Shown here in pieces: positions 50,690 through 62,795 of a stretch of DNA of 64,000 nucleotides. The notes beneath the pieces were generated by a model. That model was not told the origin of the DNA. It saw nothing but the letters and a program-made list of their open reading frames with translations, and ran no database searches. Where the stretch lies: positions 15,481,501-15,545,500 of the forward strand of contig NC_091099.1 of assembly GCF_024713975.1 (NCBI RefSeq), in the 5' to 3' direction. Source of the DNA: Paralichthys olivaceus (Eukaryota; Chordata; Actinopteri; Pleuronectiformes; Paralichthyidae). Position numbers and translations under genes: made by a program. Within the stretch, counting starts at the first letter, position 1, and each line of letters starts with the position of its first letter.

Positions 50690-52300
50690 GTAGTCGTATT
50701 TCTAGAACCTACATTTACCTCGGGATCAAGAAAGTATCGATCTATCTATCTAGTAGTGGCAGTATTACTATTAATACGGGTATTCATATTATAGTTTGAT
50801 TGTTTGTATTTGATTGTACTTATTTGCTGCCTCTGCTTGGTTTTTAGATTCTTGTGTTCGCTGTTCGTCGGGACCTCCCTTTCATGTATACCTCACGTTT
50901 TCGAATGACAATAAATCTTCTTGAATCACATTATGACAAGGTGTGATTGTAATATATTAAACGTTGGAAGAAATTACATTTTGTATATGTATATTCCCTT
51001 AATTTAACATTTTTAAGTTCAGTCCCATTCCCTCGTTCACCCTCTGGGGCCACAAGCTGATTTTTTTTTTTTTTACATGAAAAAATGAATTATAGACAGA
51101 TTTTAGGAACTATGAAGAAGAGTGATTTTGGAGACTGCAAAGCTTGTATCCAGGCTCACACTTATCTTTGGGGATTGCACTCAAAGTTCAAGATGCACAT
51201 TACAAAACTATCAGCTTTTTATTCCACAGGAGTTTAATGCTACATAACTGTGGGCTATTCATTTTTAATTTGCTGGTTTTCCACCTCGGAAACCCCAGCA
51301 TCACAACCTCTTTTTTTTCTACACAACTTATCATGCCTGGATTTCATGTAGAAAGACTGATTTGTCTTTTTTCTGTTTTCAGTTTCCTAACATTAAATTT
51401 ATTTCCATTTTCTCCCATTACAACTTATATATCTGATTTGGTTAATCTATTTATAATTATGGGCATATTCATAAATAAAAGTGGAAACTCTCAAAACCCT
51501 CATCGATTTTGTTTATGATCAATGTTGTACATTTTTGTAAATCCCCTCAAATGTTTACCTGTTACACAATTAACGCAAGGAGATCAAAACACTGTAAAAG
51601 CAAATAATAAAGGCAATGTTTTCAACTTTGTTAAGTTTTAAATAACAGCAAATGCTGCTTTTGACTTTATGATGTCGTACATGATTAGTCACTTTGTGAT
51701 TTTTTTAATGGTATTCTTGGTTGTGCTGACACTCCAGTGGCCTTTATGTTGTGTAAATCATGTAACATTGTTATTATTGAGATATAGCTTGCATATATAT
51801 TGAAGTGTTATATATTAAAAAAACAAACAAATAGCACTTATGACCAGCAGAATAAATCCACAGGGAATCAGAATATAGCTGGTTAAACAAATGTTCTGTG
51901 CATCAGTTGTCCTATAAATAACCCAACAGTCCACTGAACTGTAGGATATGCTGGAGGAACACTCAGTATGGAAAACAGTCTACACCACAATAATACATTT
52001 TTAAATGAATTCCAATAGAATAAAGACATCTGTCATGATAAGTATGATAAACCTACATGCTCACATATCAGACTGCAGTGTAAGCCCTCACATTCAGGTC
52101 AAACTTACCTTTAGTAAAGTGCATCTCTTATGATTTGTTGTCAATCTCTTAGACTATTAAGGAGGTCCACATGTGAGGTGAGTGATGCTCGGATCCCGTT
52201 AAATCAATATTCTACAGTCAATGACCTGAGAGTTTGTAATGTTGTAGCGTGCAGCCCCCGACAACACTTTAAACTCCACCCATCCATCTTGGCTGCAACA
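50690..52300. other. AT-rich spacer between svip and the candidate upstream ano3 exon
   Basis: No recognisable coding block. The 124-codon frame at 51144-51518 is a hydrophobic, low-complexity chance frame with no splice context or family resemblance. Confidence 0.5.
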
Positions 52301-52439
52301 GCCGTGCTGTTTCACAGCTCAAAGGTAGTGCGCTGTGGGGATGACAGGCTCATGAGGCGGCACTTCCTCTGTAGTTGAACAAGTTGTCAACCAGGAAATT
52401 ATTAATGGGGGATTTAAACTGAGGGCACAAGTACATGCA

Positions 52440-52479
52440 ATGGAAGTGAAGGTGTCGAAGGCTCTGGGCATCTCCTCAG
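52440..52479 (+). CDS. Putative upstream first coding exon (MEVKVSKALGISS), possibly alternative ano3 start
   Basis: ATG at 52440 opens 13 codons plus one base, then GGTAGGTTT, a good splice donor. The peptide joins in frame (phase 1) to the exon at 56917-57099. Exit phase also equals that of the ano3 exon at 59990-60035. The short length makes chance possible. Support is the combined phase match with the next exon and the same-strand position upstream of ano3. I do not recognise the peptide. Confidence 0.42.
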
Positions 52480-53579
52480 GTAGGTTTGACTCTTTTATGA
52501 AGGATGATCTAACGGCAGCTATCTATAAAACTTACATGATATAATATCCACTGATATGTTGATATCTGATGATATGATGTGTTTAATTTGTTCTCCTTTG
52601 CTATTCAGTGTTTGTAAAGTTCATTTATTTCAAATGTGATGATTAGCTCAGTGTAAAACTTTCTATTAAAGCCGATCATTTACAGAATTGATTTATTTAT
52701 GAACTCAGATATTGAATGAATGAATGAACAGGGTGAAGTTAGTAAGGGTAAATTACCCAATCATAGTTTTCTAAGAAGATCACTCATGGATGCTTCCTTC
52801 ATGTCATTTTCCATAAATGAGAAATTAAATAGAATAATAACTCTCTAGAGCACTTTTTGTGGCGTATGTGACATTAATTCTATGAGTGACATGTTTGCAC
52901 AGCACTCGGGAAAGCCCAGTGTGATCTTGTTCTGAAACGTCAGCTGTGGTCCGAAGGGAGGAGAGCGTGACTGTGACTGTGTTTTCGAGAGAAATCCAGC
53001 AAACATGTCCAGCGTCATTCACTTTAATGATCTATTTAATGCATGGGCGCTGTGTCTTCTATTAGTTGTTCTAAATCATCATCACAGCCCCAGGGCCAAA
53101 GCTGGAAATGGCAGAACTCTTGGTTATGTCCTGATTGCTGATAGGACCGTGTTTTCATCTGTGTTGAGCCGTGTAGATAATGTTCAGTGGTGTGCAGAGC
53201 AGGGGGCACGAGGGCAAATTGTGACGTGGTGGCTCTGCTAGAAGCTGAGTGAAGTGTTTACCACTGTACAAATTACCAAGCATTTGAAACTGATTTAGAT
53301 CCCTCACCCTTAAAAGGAGGAGTTGTTTGCAGAAAAAAAAATCCCTTGAAAGAAAACTAAGAAAATCAAACTGAGATTTAGAGATTTGGGATTTAGAGGT
53401 CTTGACAAGTGCATCACTCTGCTCTATGTCGGGTCTTGTTTGGGAATCATTGTTTCGTTTTGTTTTTGTGCAAGTTATTTTACAACCATATCAATTCTTT
53501 AACATAGTTTTTACAAGCTGTAGTTGTTGTTTTCTATATAATTCTAATTCTATCTGTACGTCTATGTTTCTCTGTTATT

Positions 53580-53790
53580 AGCAGGATTATGCAAAATAAC
53601 TGGAAGTGTTATCATGAAAAGAAATGTTCCCACTATTGACCTTGATTTCTTACAGAATAATTCATGGATCTTGATATTTATGAGTGTGTGCAATTCAGTG
53701 CAGATTCAAATAAAAACCTTGATCTAGCTTATTTAAATGTGGTTCAGGGGACTTTTGGGCCTTGGTGGAGTTATCCCTCTCTCTCCATGA
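53580..53790. repeat. Interspersed repeat, copy of the GGGCCTTGG family
   Basis: AGCAGGATTATGCAAAATAA, AATTCATGGATCTTGATAT and GACTTTTGGGCCTTGGTGGA occur in the same order as in other copies in this window (39070-39250 in part, 48930-49215, 55640-55950). Non-coding. Confidence 0.5.
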
Positions 53791-55639
53791 ATGATTCTTC
53801 ATTTGAAAGAGCCAGATATTTCACCTGCACACTTTGGAAACATGCAGGAGGAGGCTGGAGTGTAATGATTTTATGGAAAGATTTATGTTGCCTTAAGTGA
53901 TCGTTGCTATCTAATGTGAACTGTTTAAGAGGCACACAGACCATCATGTAATGGAAATTCTGCTGTATAAATGCCCTGCAGAGTCAATATATACCCCCTT
54001 TAGCTTATAGGTTTTATGATTATAAACACAGTTGCCCATTTTATTGAATTACCAAGTTGTTGCAGATGATGTTTACTTTGCCTCACTCAAAGTATATTAC
54101 ATTTATTTTATCATAATAATGTTATCCAATGCCCCTCAATGCTCAATATTTATGACATTTCTTAATGATTAGTCGTGGTCGTAGTATTTGCCAGACAGTC
54201 TGGCTGTGGTGGTTGAACTTTTTACATGGTTAATGGAGTCACACTTTTCCTTAACATCAGATCTGCAGTGGAGTTATGGTGACCCATAGCTTTGAGATGT
54301 ATTTGTTTAAATAAATAATCAATGTGCCAGGAAGTTCACACAGAAAGTACCTGCTCAATCAATCGATCTACTTAATGTCTCCATACTTCTGAAATCTTCA
54401 GGACAGTGTTGCTGCACTTAAGGCTGCACAGCTGTAATGGACAAAGCACTTTTTAGGGAAAGACATTTCTGACTGACCAGTTGTCCAGAGCTCTGGTGAC
54501 CGAGACACTGCAGGTTCCATGTCACTATAATGTCTCTGACCTCCCTCTCGTGTGCAAGGATCTCTGTCATGGCAGATTATTGTTTTTGTATTTGTCTGTG
54601 AAAAATCACTGAGGGATGAGAAATTGCTCTACTCCCACTCAAAAAACTGTTCTCCTCAGGGGCAGATCCAGGGGAATTCTGATTGGCCCCTGAAGTGCCC
54701 CTGCTCTCAGTCTAAAGTAAAAAACGACCCACTTACTAACATTAACAATAAATATCACAATTTGTAAAGAATTGATTTTTCTAAGCTTTTTTGAAGCACA
54801 CATTCTGCTTGAACAAGGAGCAATTTTCAACACGTATTAAATGAGGTGTGGCTTTGCTCAAAGCGATAACATTAAAAAAAGAATAACATTAGATAACATT
54901 AAAAAAAAGAATGACTTGAATGTGAACCAGACTGAATCAGGACATATGATTTGCCACTCTGTGTAAATTTTGGCCCCTTTATGGCCCCCGATGTAAACAA
55001 ATCCAAGATCCGCCATACGTACCTCTGTATTACATCATCCTTCATTCTTGAAGACTTAAGGTACGAGGCCCTCAGGTAATGGTTGCAGATATTGTCACAA
55101 CTTTCTCAGGGCACATTTGATATTTAACGTTTCAATAAAATGCTGTACACAGCAGCAGCAGCAGTATGTCTGGCAGCCATTTGAAGTTTATCTTGTCGGC
55201 TCCATGGAGTTGAGATGCTGAGGGGAGACGTCACTGTTAAACGTGTAGAGAATCGTTTCTGAGATGTGAACCACCTCTGTGCAGTGGTGAGTCATGTTCG
55301 GACTCGGAGCGCACCCCGCGGCTCTTCCTGTTGGTCTCAGTGAAGCTGAATGCACACATGAGGAAGGGAGCACATACTGAATGAAAACCATCTGACTGTA
55401 GATGTTATCTGTGTGTCACTGTAAACAAATTCAAATGTATTATTGTGTAATAACTTGGTAAACCTCAGCAGTGACCTGTTTAGGATTCAGAACGGTAGCT
55501 TCTGTGTTATATAATTAGAGCACTGGCTCAGTACATGCAGTAAACATGAATTTATAATGTGCAGTCAGCCATTGTTAGTCTTACTGTGGTTATTATCCCC
55601 CCTTGTAAACATCCACATTCTCAGACGAGATGACAGTTG

Positions 55640-55950
55640 ACATTTGGCACCTTGTTTGTTTGTTAAGCAAGATTACACAAAAACCATTGAATGGATTTCC
55701 ATGAAACTTGAAAGGATTCTTCATGGATCAGGGGAGAACCATTACACTTTTTTGCAGATCCAGATCAGAAGGGATATTTTTAACATTTTCAGGTGATTTA
55801 TAAAATTGAATGATACAAGTATAAATAATATTAATCAGAATCATTTAGAGAACTGATAAATATGAGTGTTTGAAATTTGTTGCAGCTTGGTTTACTTTAA
55901 GCCATGGTAGAAGTATGCGCTCCACTAAATGCCATTCTATAGAAATGTGT
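55640..55950. repeat. Interspersed repeat, longest GGGCCTTGG-family relative
   Basis: Starts TTTGTTTGTTAAGCAAGATT and ACACAAAAACCATTGAATGG, continues TTCATGGATCAGGGGAGAAC and ends near GGTAGAAGTATGCGCTCCAC, TAAATGCCATTCTA. It resembles a common teleost interspersed element. The 65-codon frame at 55870-56067 overlaps it and is not a gene. Confidence 0.5.
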
Positions 55951-56112
55951 TTAAGACTTAACAGTTCAATAGTTTTTGATTTAGTTCAAAATGTCAACTT
56001 ATATTCATATCCTGAAGTTGAAGCCATGTCAGGTATAATGTGTAATCATGTAGGCATTAATATTTAAGACACATATGTTGAGTCAGTGAAATCTTTATGT
56101 CAATTTGTATTA

Positions 56113-56410
56113 TCCATCCATCCATTATCCATTGCACTTATGCATTGAGAGCCACAAGGGGAGAGGAGCCAATCCCAGCTGTCATTGTGCAAGAGGTGGT
56201 GCACTCCCTCATATCGCAGAGCTGACATACAGAGACAGACAACACACTCACATTCACACCTCCAGACAGTCTCCAGTTTCCCTGTGTCTGTATGTCTCTG
56301 GACTGGGGGAGGATACTGGAGTATCCAGAGAAAAGCCCCCCTGCTCTGCCAGGAGTTCTGAATCCAGAACCTTTGTAAGGCAGCACTGACCACTGCACCA
56401 CTGTTCCGTC
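56113..56410. repeat. SINE-like repeat, copy 2 (fullest copy)
   Basis: Starts CCATCCATCCATTATCCATT, then CCAATCCCAGCTGTCATTG, TGTCTCTGGACTGGGGGAGG and ends with ACTGACCACTGCACCACTGTT. Same word order as 40775-41040. Open frames of about 60-107 codons through it are by-products of the repeat. Confidence 0.7.
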
Positions 56411-56916
56411 CTTTTATATACATTTGCCTAAAAATGTTGCTTTAGTTTTCTTAGGATGGAAATCAGTCTGTAGGGTAACAAAGCTGAAATGTAGGGAAGT
56501 CCTCTGTGATGTTTTTTTTAGAGATTCCTGGCGGTTTAATTGTTTTACTGGTTAATTATCAGTCAAACCTGATCACACAAGTCATGCAGTGGATTTTGAA
56601 AAGCCAGAGGCCTCTTTGTTCCCCATTAGTGTCGAGTATCAGTGGGTAAATGGAAAATAGATGTGTTAAAAATGTATGAGTACAGTAACATGAGAGGGAT
56701 AAGTAGAGAGCTGGACTGTTGTGATCCACTACGCATTTTATAGATCTGAACATACAAGTTATTACATCTCCCCAATGATAACGCAATCAACTGGTATACT
56801 GGTTTGGTTATGTGGCCGGGTGCCCTTCAAGACATAAACAACAATAACAACACTTATATAACATACTCTTATCACTGCTTTGTCTCATGCTGATGTGGAT
56901 CTGTTGGGTTTTGCAG

Positions 56917-57099
56917 GATCATGTCATCAGGACAGCTGTATGTTTGCACCCCTGCTGGAGAGTCAGGCCTCCAGCTCTTCGGGAGGCGACGGGCATGTTT
57001 CTATAAATCCCAACATCAGCCACTCAGTGTCCTGGAGCTCCTCGCACGCCAACAGTTTCCACTCTGGAGCTACAGAGACGGAGAGCGACCGACACTCCG
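56917..57099 (+). CDS. Putative second exon of the upstream ano3-linked transcript (61 codons)
   Basis: Preceded by GGGTTTTGCAG and followed by GGTGAGTTTG, both strong splice signals. It is 183 bases, phase 1 in and phase 1 out, so it can be included or skipped without changing frame. In the frame set by the exon at 52440 it is open throughout and encodes a Ser-rich, probably disordered segment (SHSVSWSSSHANSFHSG, then ATETESDRHS). No family recognised. Most economical reading: part of an alternative longer ano3 N-terminus; an unrelated gene is possible. Confidence 0.5.
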
Positions 57100-57244
57100 G
57101 TGAGTTTGCACACATCACACAAGCTGAATGTCACCGAACTAAGCACCGCTCCTGTTGGTTGCTGAATGCAAACCTAAAGTGCATTCAGAATGTTAATACT
57201 AGAATTTGAAGCTTCATCCTTCATAGATAAGACAATAACAGTAA

Positions 57245-57700
57245 TTATAATAACCTTTTAGTTATAGAACTTTTTTTAATAATATTACAAAGTGCTTTAC
57301 AATGAGATTAAATCAATGATGGAGCAGAGGAAATACAACAATGAAATAGATAGACTTGTATAAATAATTAATACAAATGATATAATTATATGGATATGGA
57401 TATGAGAGCACATGTCAATCATTTTTAAAAGCTTTCATAAAAAAAAGTTTTAAGAAAGGATTTATAAGAAGTTAGACAATTCCTCTGCCTTAGTTCACTG
57501 TGGAGCAAATTCCATAATGTTCAACCCTTTGGATATCTGGCTGGATCTGTCGGTGTGAGAGTCAATGAGCCTGTCAATCACTGACGTGCTGTGGCCACTG
57601 GACAGCAGATACGCTCAACACTGATCAGATGTGCTGAACACACAGTGAAGAAGACAAGTTCATACCCTCAGCGGAATTGTTGGTTCTGTACTTTGATGAT
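57245..57700. repeat. Interspersed repeat (TTTATAAGAAGTTAGACAAT type)
   Basis: ACAAAGTGCTTTACAATGAG, GTTTTAAGAAAGGATTTATA and AATTCCATAATGTTCAACCC resemble a widely dispersed fish repeat. Non-coding, limits approximate. Confidence 0.4.
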
Positions 57701-57925
57701 AACCACATCAGCAGATCCATCAGAGCGAGCTGTCAGTATTCATTCAGTTGAACGCTGTGGTTGAGCGTCTTGATGTTACTTGTCATTGTCATTCAGGAGG
57801 CTCTTGAGTGAGCAGGGAGTTCTTTTGATTCTTGGAACATTTGCAAAAACAGAGATAAGAAGCTGCAGCCTCAGACTGAAGGTGATTAAATATCCCTCTC
57901 TACTCTTGCTTTTAACGTGCTTCAA

Positions 57926-58146
57926 ATTGGTAAATGGTCAGCATTTATATTGAGCTTTTCTAGTCTTGATGACCACTCAAAGTGCTTTACAGCACAGCTT
58001 TTTGCCAGTAACCCATCCACACACACATTTACACACTTCAGCTATGTGCTGATCTTTCTCCGTCTCGCCCAAGGACACATCAGCTTGCAGATCAAACCCC
58101 CAACCTTCTGGTTAGTGGCTGGACCGCTCTAAACCACAGCTGCCCC
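57926..58146 (+). repeat. Teleost repeat, TGGTAAATGGTCAGCATTTA type
   Basis: Begins TGGTAAATGGTCAGCATTTA, then TCTAGTCTTGATGACCACTC, AAAGTGCTTTACAG, CCCATCCACACACACATTTA, and ends near ACCACAGCTGCCCC. This is one of the commonest short repeats in fish genomes. A fragment of it is at 12425-12485. Confidence 0.75.
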
Positions 58147-59639
58147 TTTATGAAGCCTATTAGCAAGATAATTTAACTGTAGTTGTTCTGAAGTTAAATC
58201 ATTTTTTACTTTGAGTTACTCAAAACTGTGTTTGGCTTTTGAAACAAATATAACATGACAGTTTAGCATATTGTTAGAGACTGCAGGAGTCACTCTAGTG
58301 AGAAGTAGCTCATGATTGCATACCCTGAGGTGAATAATTTATAAACCTACTGTGATGCCTGGAACTAAATACTGACTGCTCTGTTGCTTTGTAACCACAA
58401 GGTGTCAGTATTTCATTGGTCTAAAACCTCGATCCCTCTGCAGAGCCTGTCATCTGACCTACATCTCTACACTAACAGGCAGGAATGGAGGAGAATATAT
58501 TGTAAATGGCACTGACCCTATAAAAAGCTGCTTACCTCTTTATTTATTTATCAGCCCGATGGAAAAAATACAGCCGTCTGATGGTTCGATGACATGGTAT
58601 CAGGGTTGGCCCGCAAACAGAGCTGCCACCAGTGCTCAACAGATATCAGAACAGTGGGAGGAGGAGAGGCTTGCTGAGCTTCAAGAAAGCAGATGGTATT
58701 TTGCATTTACGACTCCACAGAATAGCAGCACAGACAGAGACGGATAGACAGAAGCACGCAGACCAAACGGCAACCTGTGGTATTGGGATTCTGACTGGAG
58801 GTCTGCTGGTGTGCAGCCATATGTGGCTGACATTGAGATAAGAGCAGTGACCTTGCAGTGACACCCTGATAAGCTCAGTGTTGGTGCAATTAAAAAAAAG
58901 ATAAGTAAATTGATGCGTATCTTTTTATACTGTACATTTCATGTCTTCATAAGTTGACTGAGTGGTTTATGTTAATGTTAAGATGCCACCTGAAATATCT
59001 TATTTACAAATTCAACTGTATGAACCATATATGTATAGCCAGGACTTTGAAAACCATTTCAATTTCCTCTAAATCCAGCAGGAGAAATATGCCATCAGTT
59101 TTAATATTAGACTATTAAACTTTACTACAGTCATTTTTTACCTCCCTGCTCAGTTTATGTGACATGATGTTACATTTGCTCTGGAACCAGGGATCCCCTG
59201 CCCCTACGTCAGCACTGCCTGCACAGCGGATCTGTGAGCCCTATAGAGTATTGATTGTTTTTTTCCACCTGCTGTGGCAAACTGTTCAGCAGGAAAACTC
59301 TGAAATGATCCAAGAAAGACTTTTCAAAGATTTTTCATTTCGGTGAAGATTTGGCCTTTACTTCAAGGCTGAAAAGTGGATTGATAGAAAGATCTCAGAG
59401 AGGCTGGTTTTAATCTTAAAATGATGAACCCACTGGCCTCAGATTTCTAACAAATGAAATCATAATGTGATTATTCAAGGTGGTGTTACATAATTCTCTC
59501 AGCACAGCTTGACTTCATGATGCTATGATTCTTTGCACATGCGTCTTTCATGGTATGCGAAAGAGAACGATTGACGACAGAATCGATACACGTCCTTGTC
59601 GGTCCATTGAGACCCGCTGCCCACGGTGATTTCCCGCAG

Positions 59640-59758
59640 CTTATTTTGAGTCAGTAAATCAGGACGGAGGGGGACGTGTCCATCCTATGTGGGACCTCCC
59701 CTACCGTCACCATGACAACAGCCGTGGATGGAGGTGGTTGGGGAGCTGAGGATGCTGA

Positions 59759-59789
<31 letters not shown>

Positions 59790-59989
59790 GGGGGGAGGGG
59801 GGGAGGACATGCGGAGCTGAGACAGGTGTTGCTGGAGGTTTGCGCATCGCCCGCGAGATCGTGCGGCGGCATGAGGGGCTGAGGAAGCGCGCGGACACGA
59901 GCCCAGAACAGTTTTCCATGTATTCTGTAATTCTGCTCCTCGAAACACGGGATTTAATAATCACCGCTGGGAACCAGCTGATCGTCGCC
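59640..59989 (+). promoter_or_regulatory. ano3: ano3 promoter / 5' leader, GC-rich with polypurine G-tract
   Basis: GC-rich island upstream of the ano3 start. It includes an almost pure purine tract at 59759-59806 made of G-runs separated by single A or GGA units, able in principle to form a G-quadruplex or triplex. CpGs are frequent between 59830 and 59960. Start site unknown. Confidence 0.5.
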
Positions 59990-60035
59990 ATGGTGCATCA
60001 CTCGGGTTCAATCCAGTCCTTCAAGCAGCAGAAAG
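59990..60035 (+). CDS. ano3: Anoctamin-3 first coding exon (gene continues beyond window)
   Basis: CGCCATGG is a good initiation context. The frame reads MVHHSGSIQSFKQQK plus one base, then GGTTGGTC as donor. From memory this is the exact start of mammalian ANO3 (TMEM16C), a TMEM16-family membrane protein linked to sodium-activated potassium channels, lipid scrambling and dystonia. The following ~4 kb contains no further exon, so this is the beginning of a long first intron. Position downstream of svip agrees with vertebrate gene order. Only 15 residues support the call, but the match and the CpG-rich promoter are strong. Confidence 0.8.
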
Positions 60036-60621
60036 GTTGGTCGCTGTACATTGTGCCAATTACGCGCCCGGGGAGGGTTTGTTGTTGGAGCTGGTTGTGA
60101 TGCGCGGGGACTTTCCACTATTAGTTCAGGAGTTGGTGGGGAGACATGGCGCTCACAGGTACCAGACTGTACTTGGCTGAAGTGTGACGCAGAGTTAGAG
60201 GTCTCACAGCCTCCTCCTCCTCCTCCTCCTCCTGGGATGAAGCTCAACCTGGTGCGCTCTGATATCCACTACTTTATATTGACTGTATTAAGTCATGTTT
60301 GTTTTCCTGCAGGCTCCAGGGAAACAACTCAAACCCCAACGTTGTACAGCCTATTTAACCTCTCTAATAATTCAATCCAAACTAACTATATTTTATATTT
60401 ATTCTGTTAAATTTTGGAAACACCAATTTATTTACACTAGTAATTGTAATATAGTGGATGGTTGTATTTGTAATGCTGCACAGGAAAAATAACAGACCTT
60501 TACAGATGTTAGAAATTTGTTTGGTGATGTTTGAGTTTGCAGTGATTTCACAGTCGTGTCCATATGACATGTAAAATGATCCACTGCTATGCAATACAGG
60601 CTCTGTGTTAGTGATACCACA

Positions 60622-60862
60622 TCGGGCTGGGCAAATTAACCAACAATAATTATCACAAAATAATTTTCATAATAGAACAGAAGTTCAATACATATCGATA
60701 TGATGCTAATGGATTTGTGCAAACACAGTGAGTAGGTGTAACAGAATTGATTTTAATGCTCATAAAGAAGCGTTTAAAACCACAACCGTCTTTGAACTTA
60801 AAGAAATCATAATGTGACATTTATCGTGACAACTGTCAAAGTCGAAAATATTCCCCAGCCCT
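60622..60862. mobile_element. Second hAT-like MITE copy, uninterrupted
   Basis: Starts near TCGGGCTGGGCAAATTAACC, ends near TATTCCCCAGCCCTA. The internal words TACATATCGATATGATGC, CACAGTGAG and TGACATTTATCGTGA match the element at 48701-49324, without the nested insertion. An 8-bp duplication is not clean here. Confidence 0.65.
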
Positions 60863-62124
60863 ATGATAACATTAAAACGATGTTGATACATTTGTTCAGG
60901 AGCTTGCAGACTACTTTGTGCCATGCACCTGTCAGGAATCACTGCCCCGAGGCTGTGTGCTTATAAAAGTGTTAAAAGTTCCTGCCATGCAGTCAAATGG
61001 AAAATACATCTCTGCTAAACAAGCTATTGAAAAAGCAATATGAGACATCGTCAGACACTGTGCTACTGCTGCAGTCCATTTGGCATCGCCGCACTCTGCA
61101 CCAGCAATAACTTAACGTGGGTCATGTAACAAATGTGTATGGTGAAAGAAAAAAAAATTGGTCTCCACCCTTTGGAGTAAATTTCATCAAATCTATAACT
61201 TAGTACCAATCAGGTCATGAATCTGTGTCTGCTATTCCAGCTAGATTACACTGATGCTCTGCTATTGATTTCAGAGCCTAAGTACAGGGCTCTTTGGAGA
61301 ACATTAGAGGTTCTTTAACGCTCGGTGTTAATTATACATGTGTCTGCTCTGTAAATTTAGAAAGAGGATGAAGAAAGTCGTTGTTTTCCTGCATACATGG
61401 GGCTAAATGAGGATCTATTTGTGTTTGAATACCTGGCTGAGCAGGAGTCTATCCTTTGGCTTCTGATGAGAAGATGCTGAGCTGAGCAGCTAAAAAATGT
61501 CATGACTGAGGGAAGCCCGGCTGAAGATGGTGTGAGCTTATCTGCACTCAATCCTTTGACTGGTTTTCAGTGTGAAAACAGACAAAAAGGAAGAGAAAGC
61601 AGGATATTGACCGAGATATATTTTCCTTTATTCTCAATCTTTGACCCACATGAACATTAAGGGCTGTATTCATCCTGATTTTAAGCTTTATTTGTACGTT
61701 TTATGATCGTCTTTATATTGTGTGAATTGTGCAGCAGTTGCTTCTTGCTATTCTGGAGAAAATCATAGCTTATATCACAGAGTGAGCCGCTCACTATAAA
61801 GCAATATTTAGAAATTACACTCCACTTCCCCGAACACTATCATCAACACATATGAGGTCATAAAAGGCTTGATGAGCTGAAAATGCTTGTGTACCATTTA
61901 AAGCTGGATCATTAGAGGCGAAAATCTTTAGTGTCCAAGCTGTTACATTATAGCAGTATCATTTGTCATCCGTATAATCTGAAAATGTATTCCATAGAAT
62001 CCACTTCAAAGCCAATATGAGGTGACCAATGGGAGAGATAAATCAGTCTTCCAGCTTCTCTGCTGAGTGACACAGGGGAACACATTTCTGGTGGAAGATA
62101 GACTTCAACAGAAGTTAGAGAGAG

Positions 62125-62310
62125 ACTGAATATTAAAAATGCCAGGGGGGTGGAGTCCAGACCGTCAGGGCTGACATATGGAGACAAACAACCATTCTTA
62201 CTCACATTCACAATTTAGATTTTCCAATTAACCCACACAGACACAGAAAGAACATGCAAACCCACAAACCCCAGCTGGGATTTGAACCAGGAACCACTCA
62301 ACAACTGCCA
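62125..62310. repeat. SINE-like repeat, copy 3 (truncated)
   Basis: GACATATGGAGACAAACAAC, CATTCTTACTCACATTCACA, AACCCACACAGACACAG, AACATGCAAACCC and TTGAACCAGGAACC follow the order seen in the copies at 40775 and 56113. Lacks the left part. Confidence 0.6.
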
Positions 62311-62676
62311 GATATACGTTGCTTTATGCAAATCAAGATTTAAATGTAACTTGGTAAATTGTTCATATTTTCATTTGTGTTATTATTGAGCTGCAATATG
62401 TAATAGATTACAGTTTACTTCTTGGTCTGATACAATAGTGTAATGAATCATTTTGTGCATCAGAAAAAACAAGACATGTGACGGTGTAACCTGTGCTGTA
62501 GGATATTTAGACAGAAATTATTTATTTATTTAATTGATTAAAGGAGAAAATAATTAATCAGTGTTTGTAGATAACAACCAACTCTCCTGTAAAGTACCAG
62601 GGCTGTAAATCAACCAATATCCTGCTCTTCCTTATGGAAATAGTTTATGGATTTATTTTGTTTTATTAATACGGAA

Positions 62677-62795
<119 letters not shown>

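Noticed and set aside
51144..51518. 124-codon hydrophobic frame
   Set aside because: AT-rich DNA yields Phe/Leu/Ile-rich chance frames; no splice context, promoter or family match.
56105..56423. Open frames of 87-107 codons on both strands
   Set aside because: They lie within a SINE-like repeat that has other copies in this window.
59651..59948. Proline/serine- or arginine/glycine-rich frames upstream of ano3
   Set aside because: Products of the polypurine tract and CpG-rich leader; the ano3 start at 59990 is in a better context and matches a known protein.
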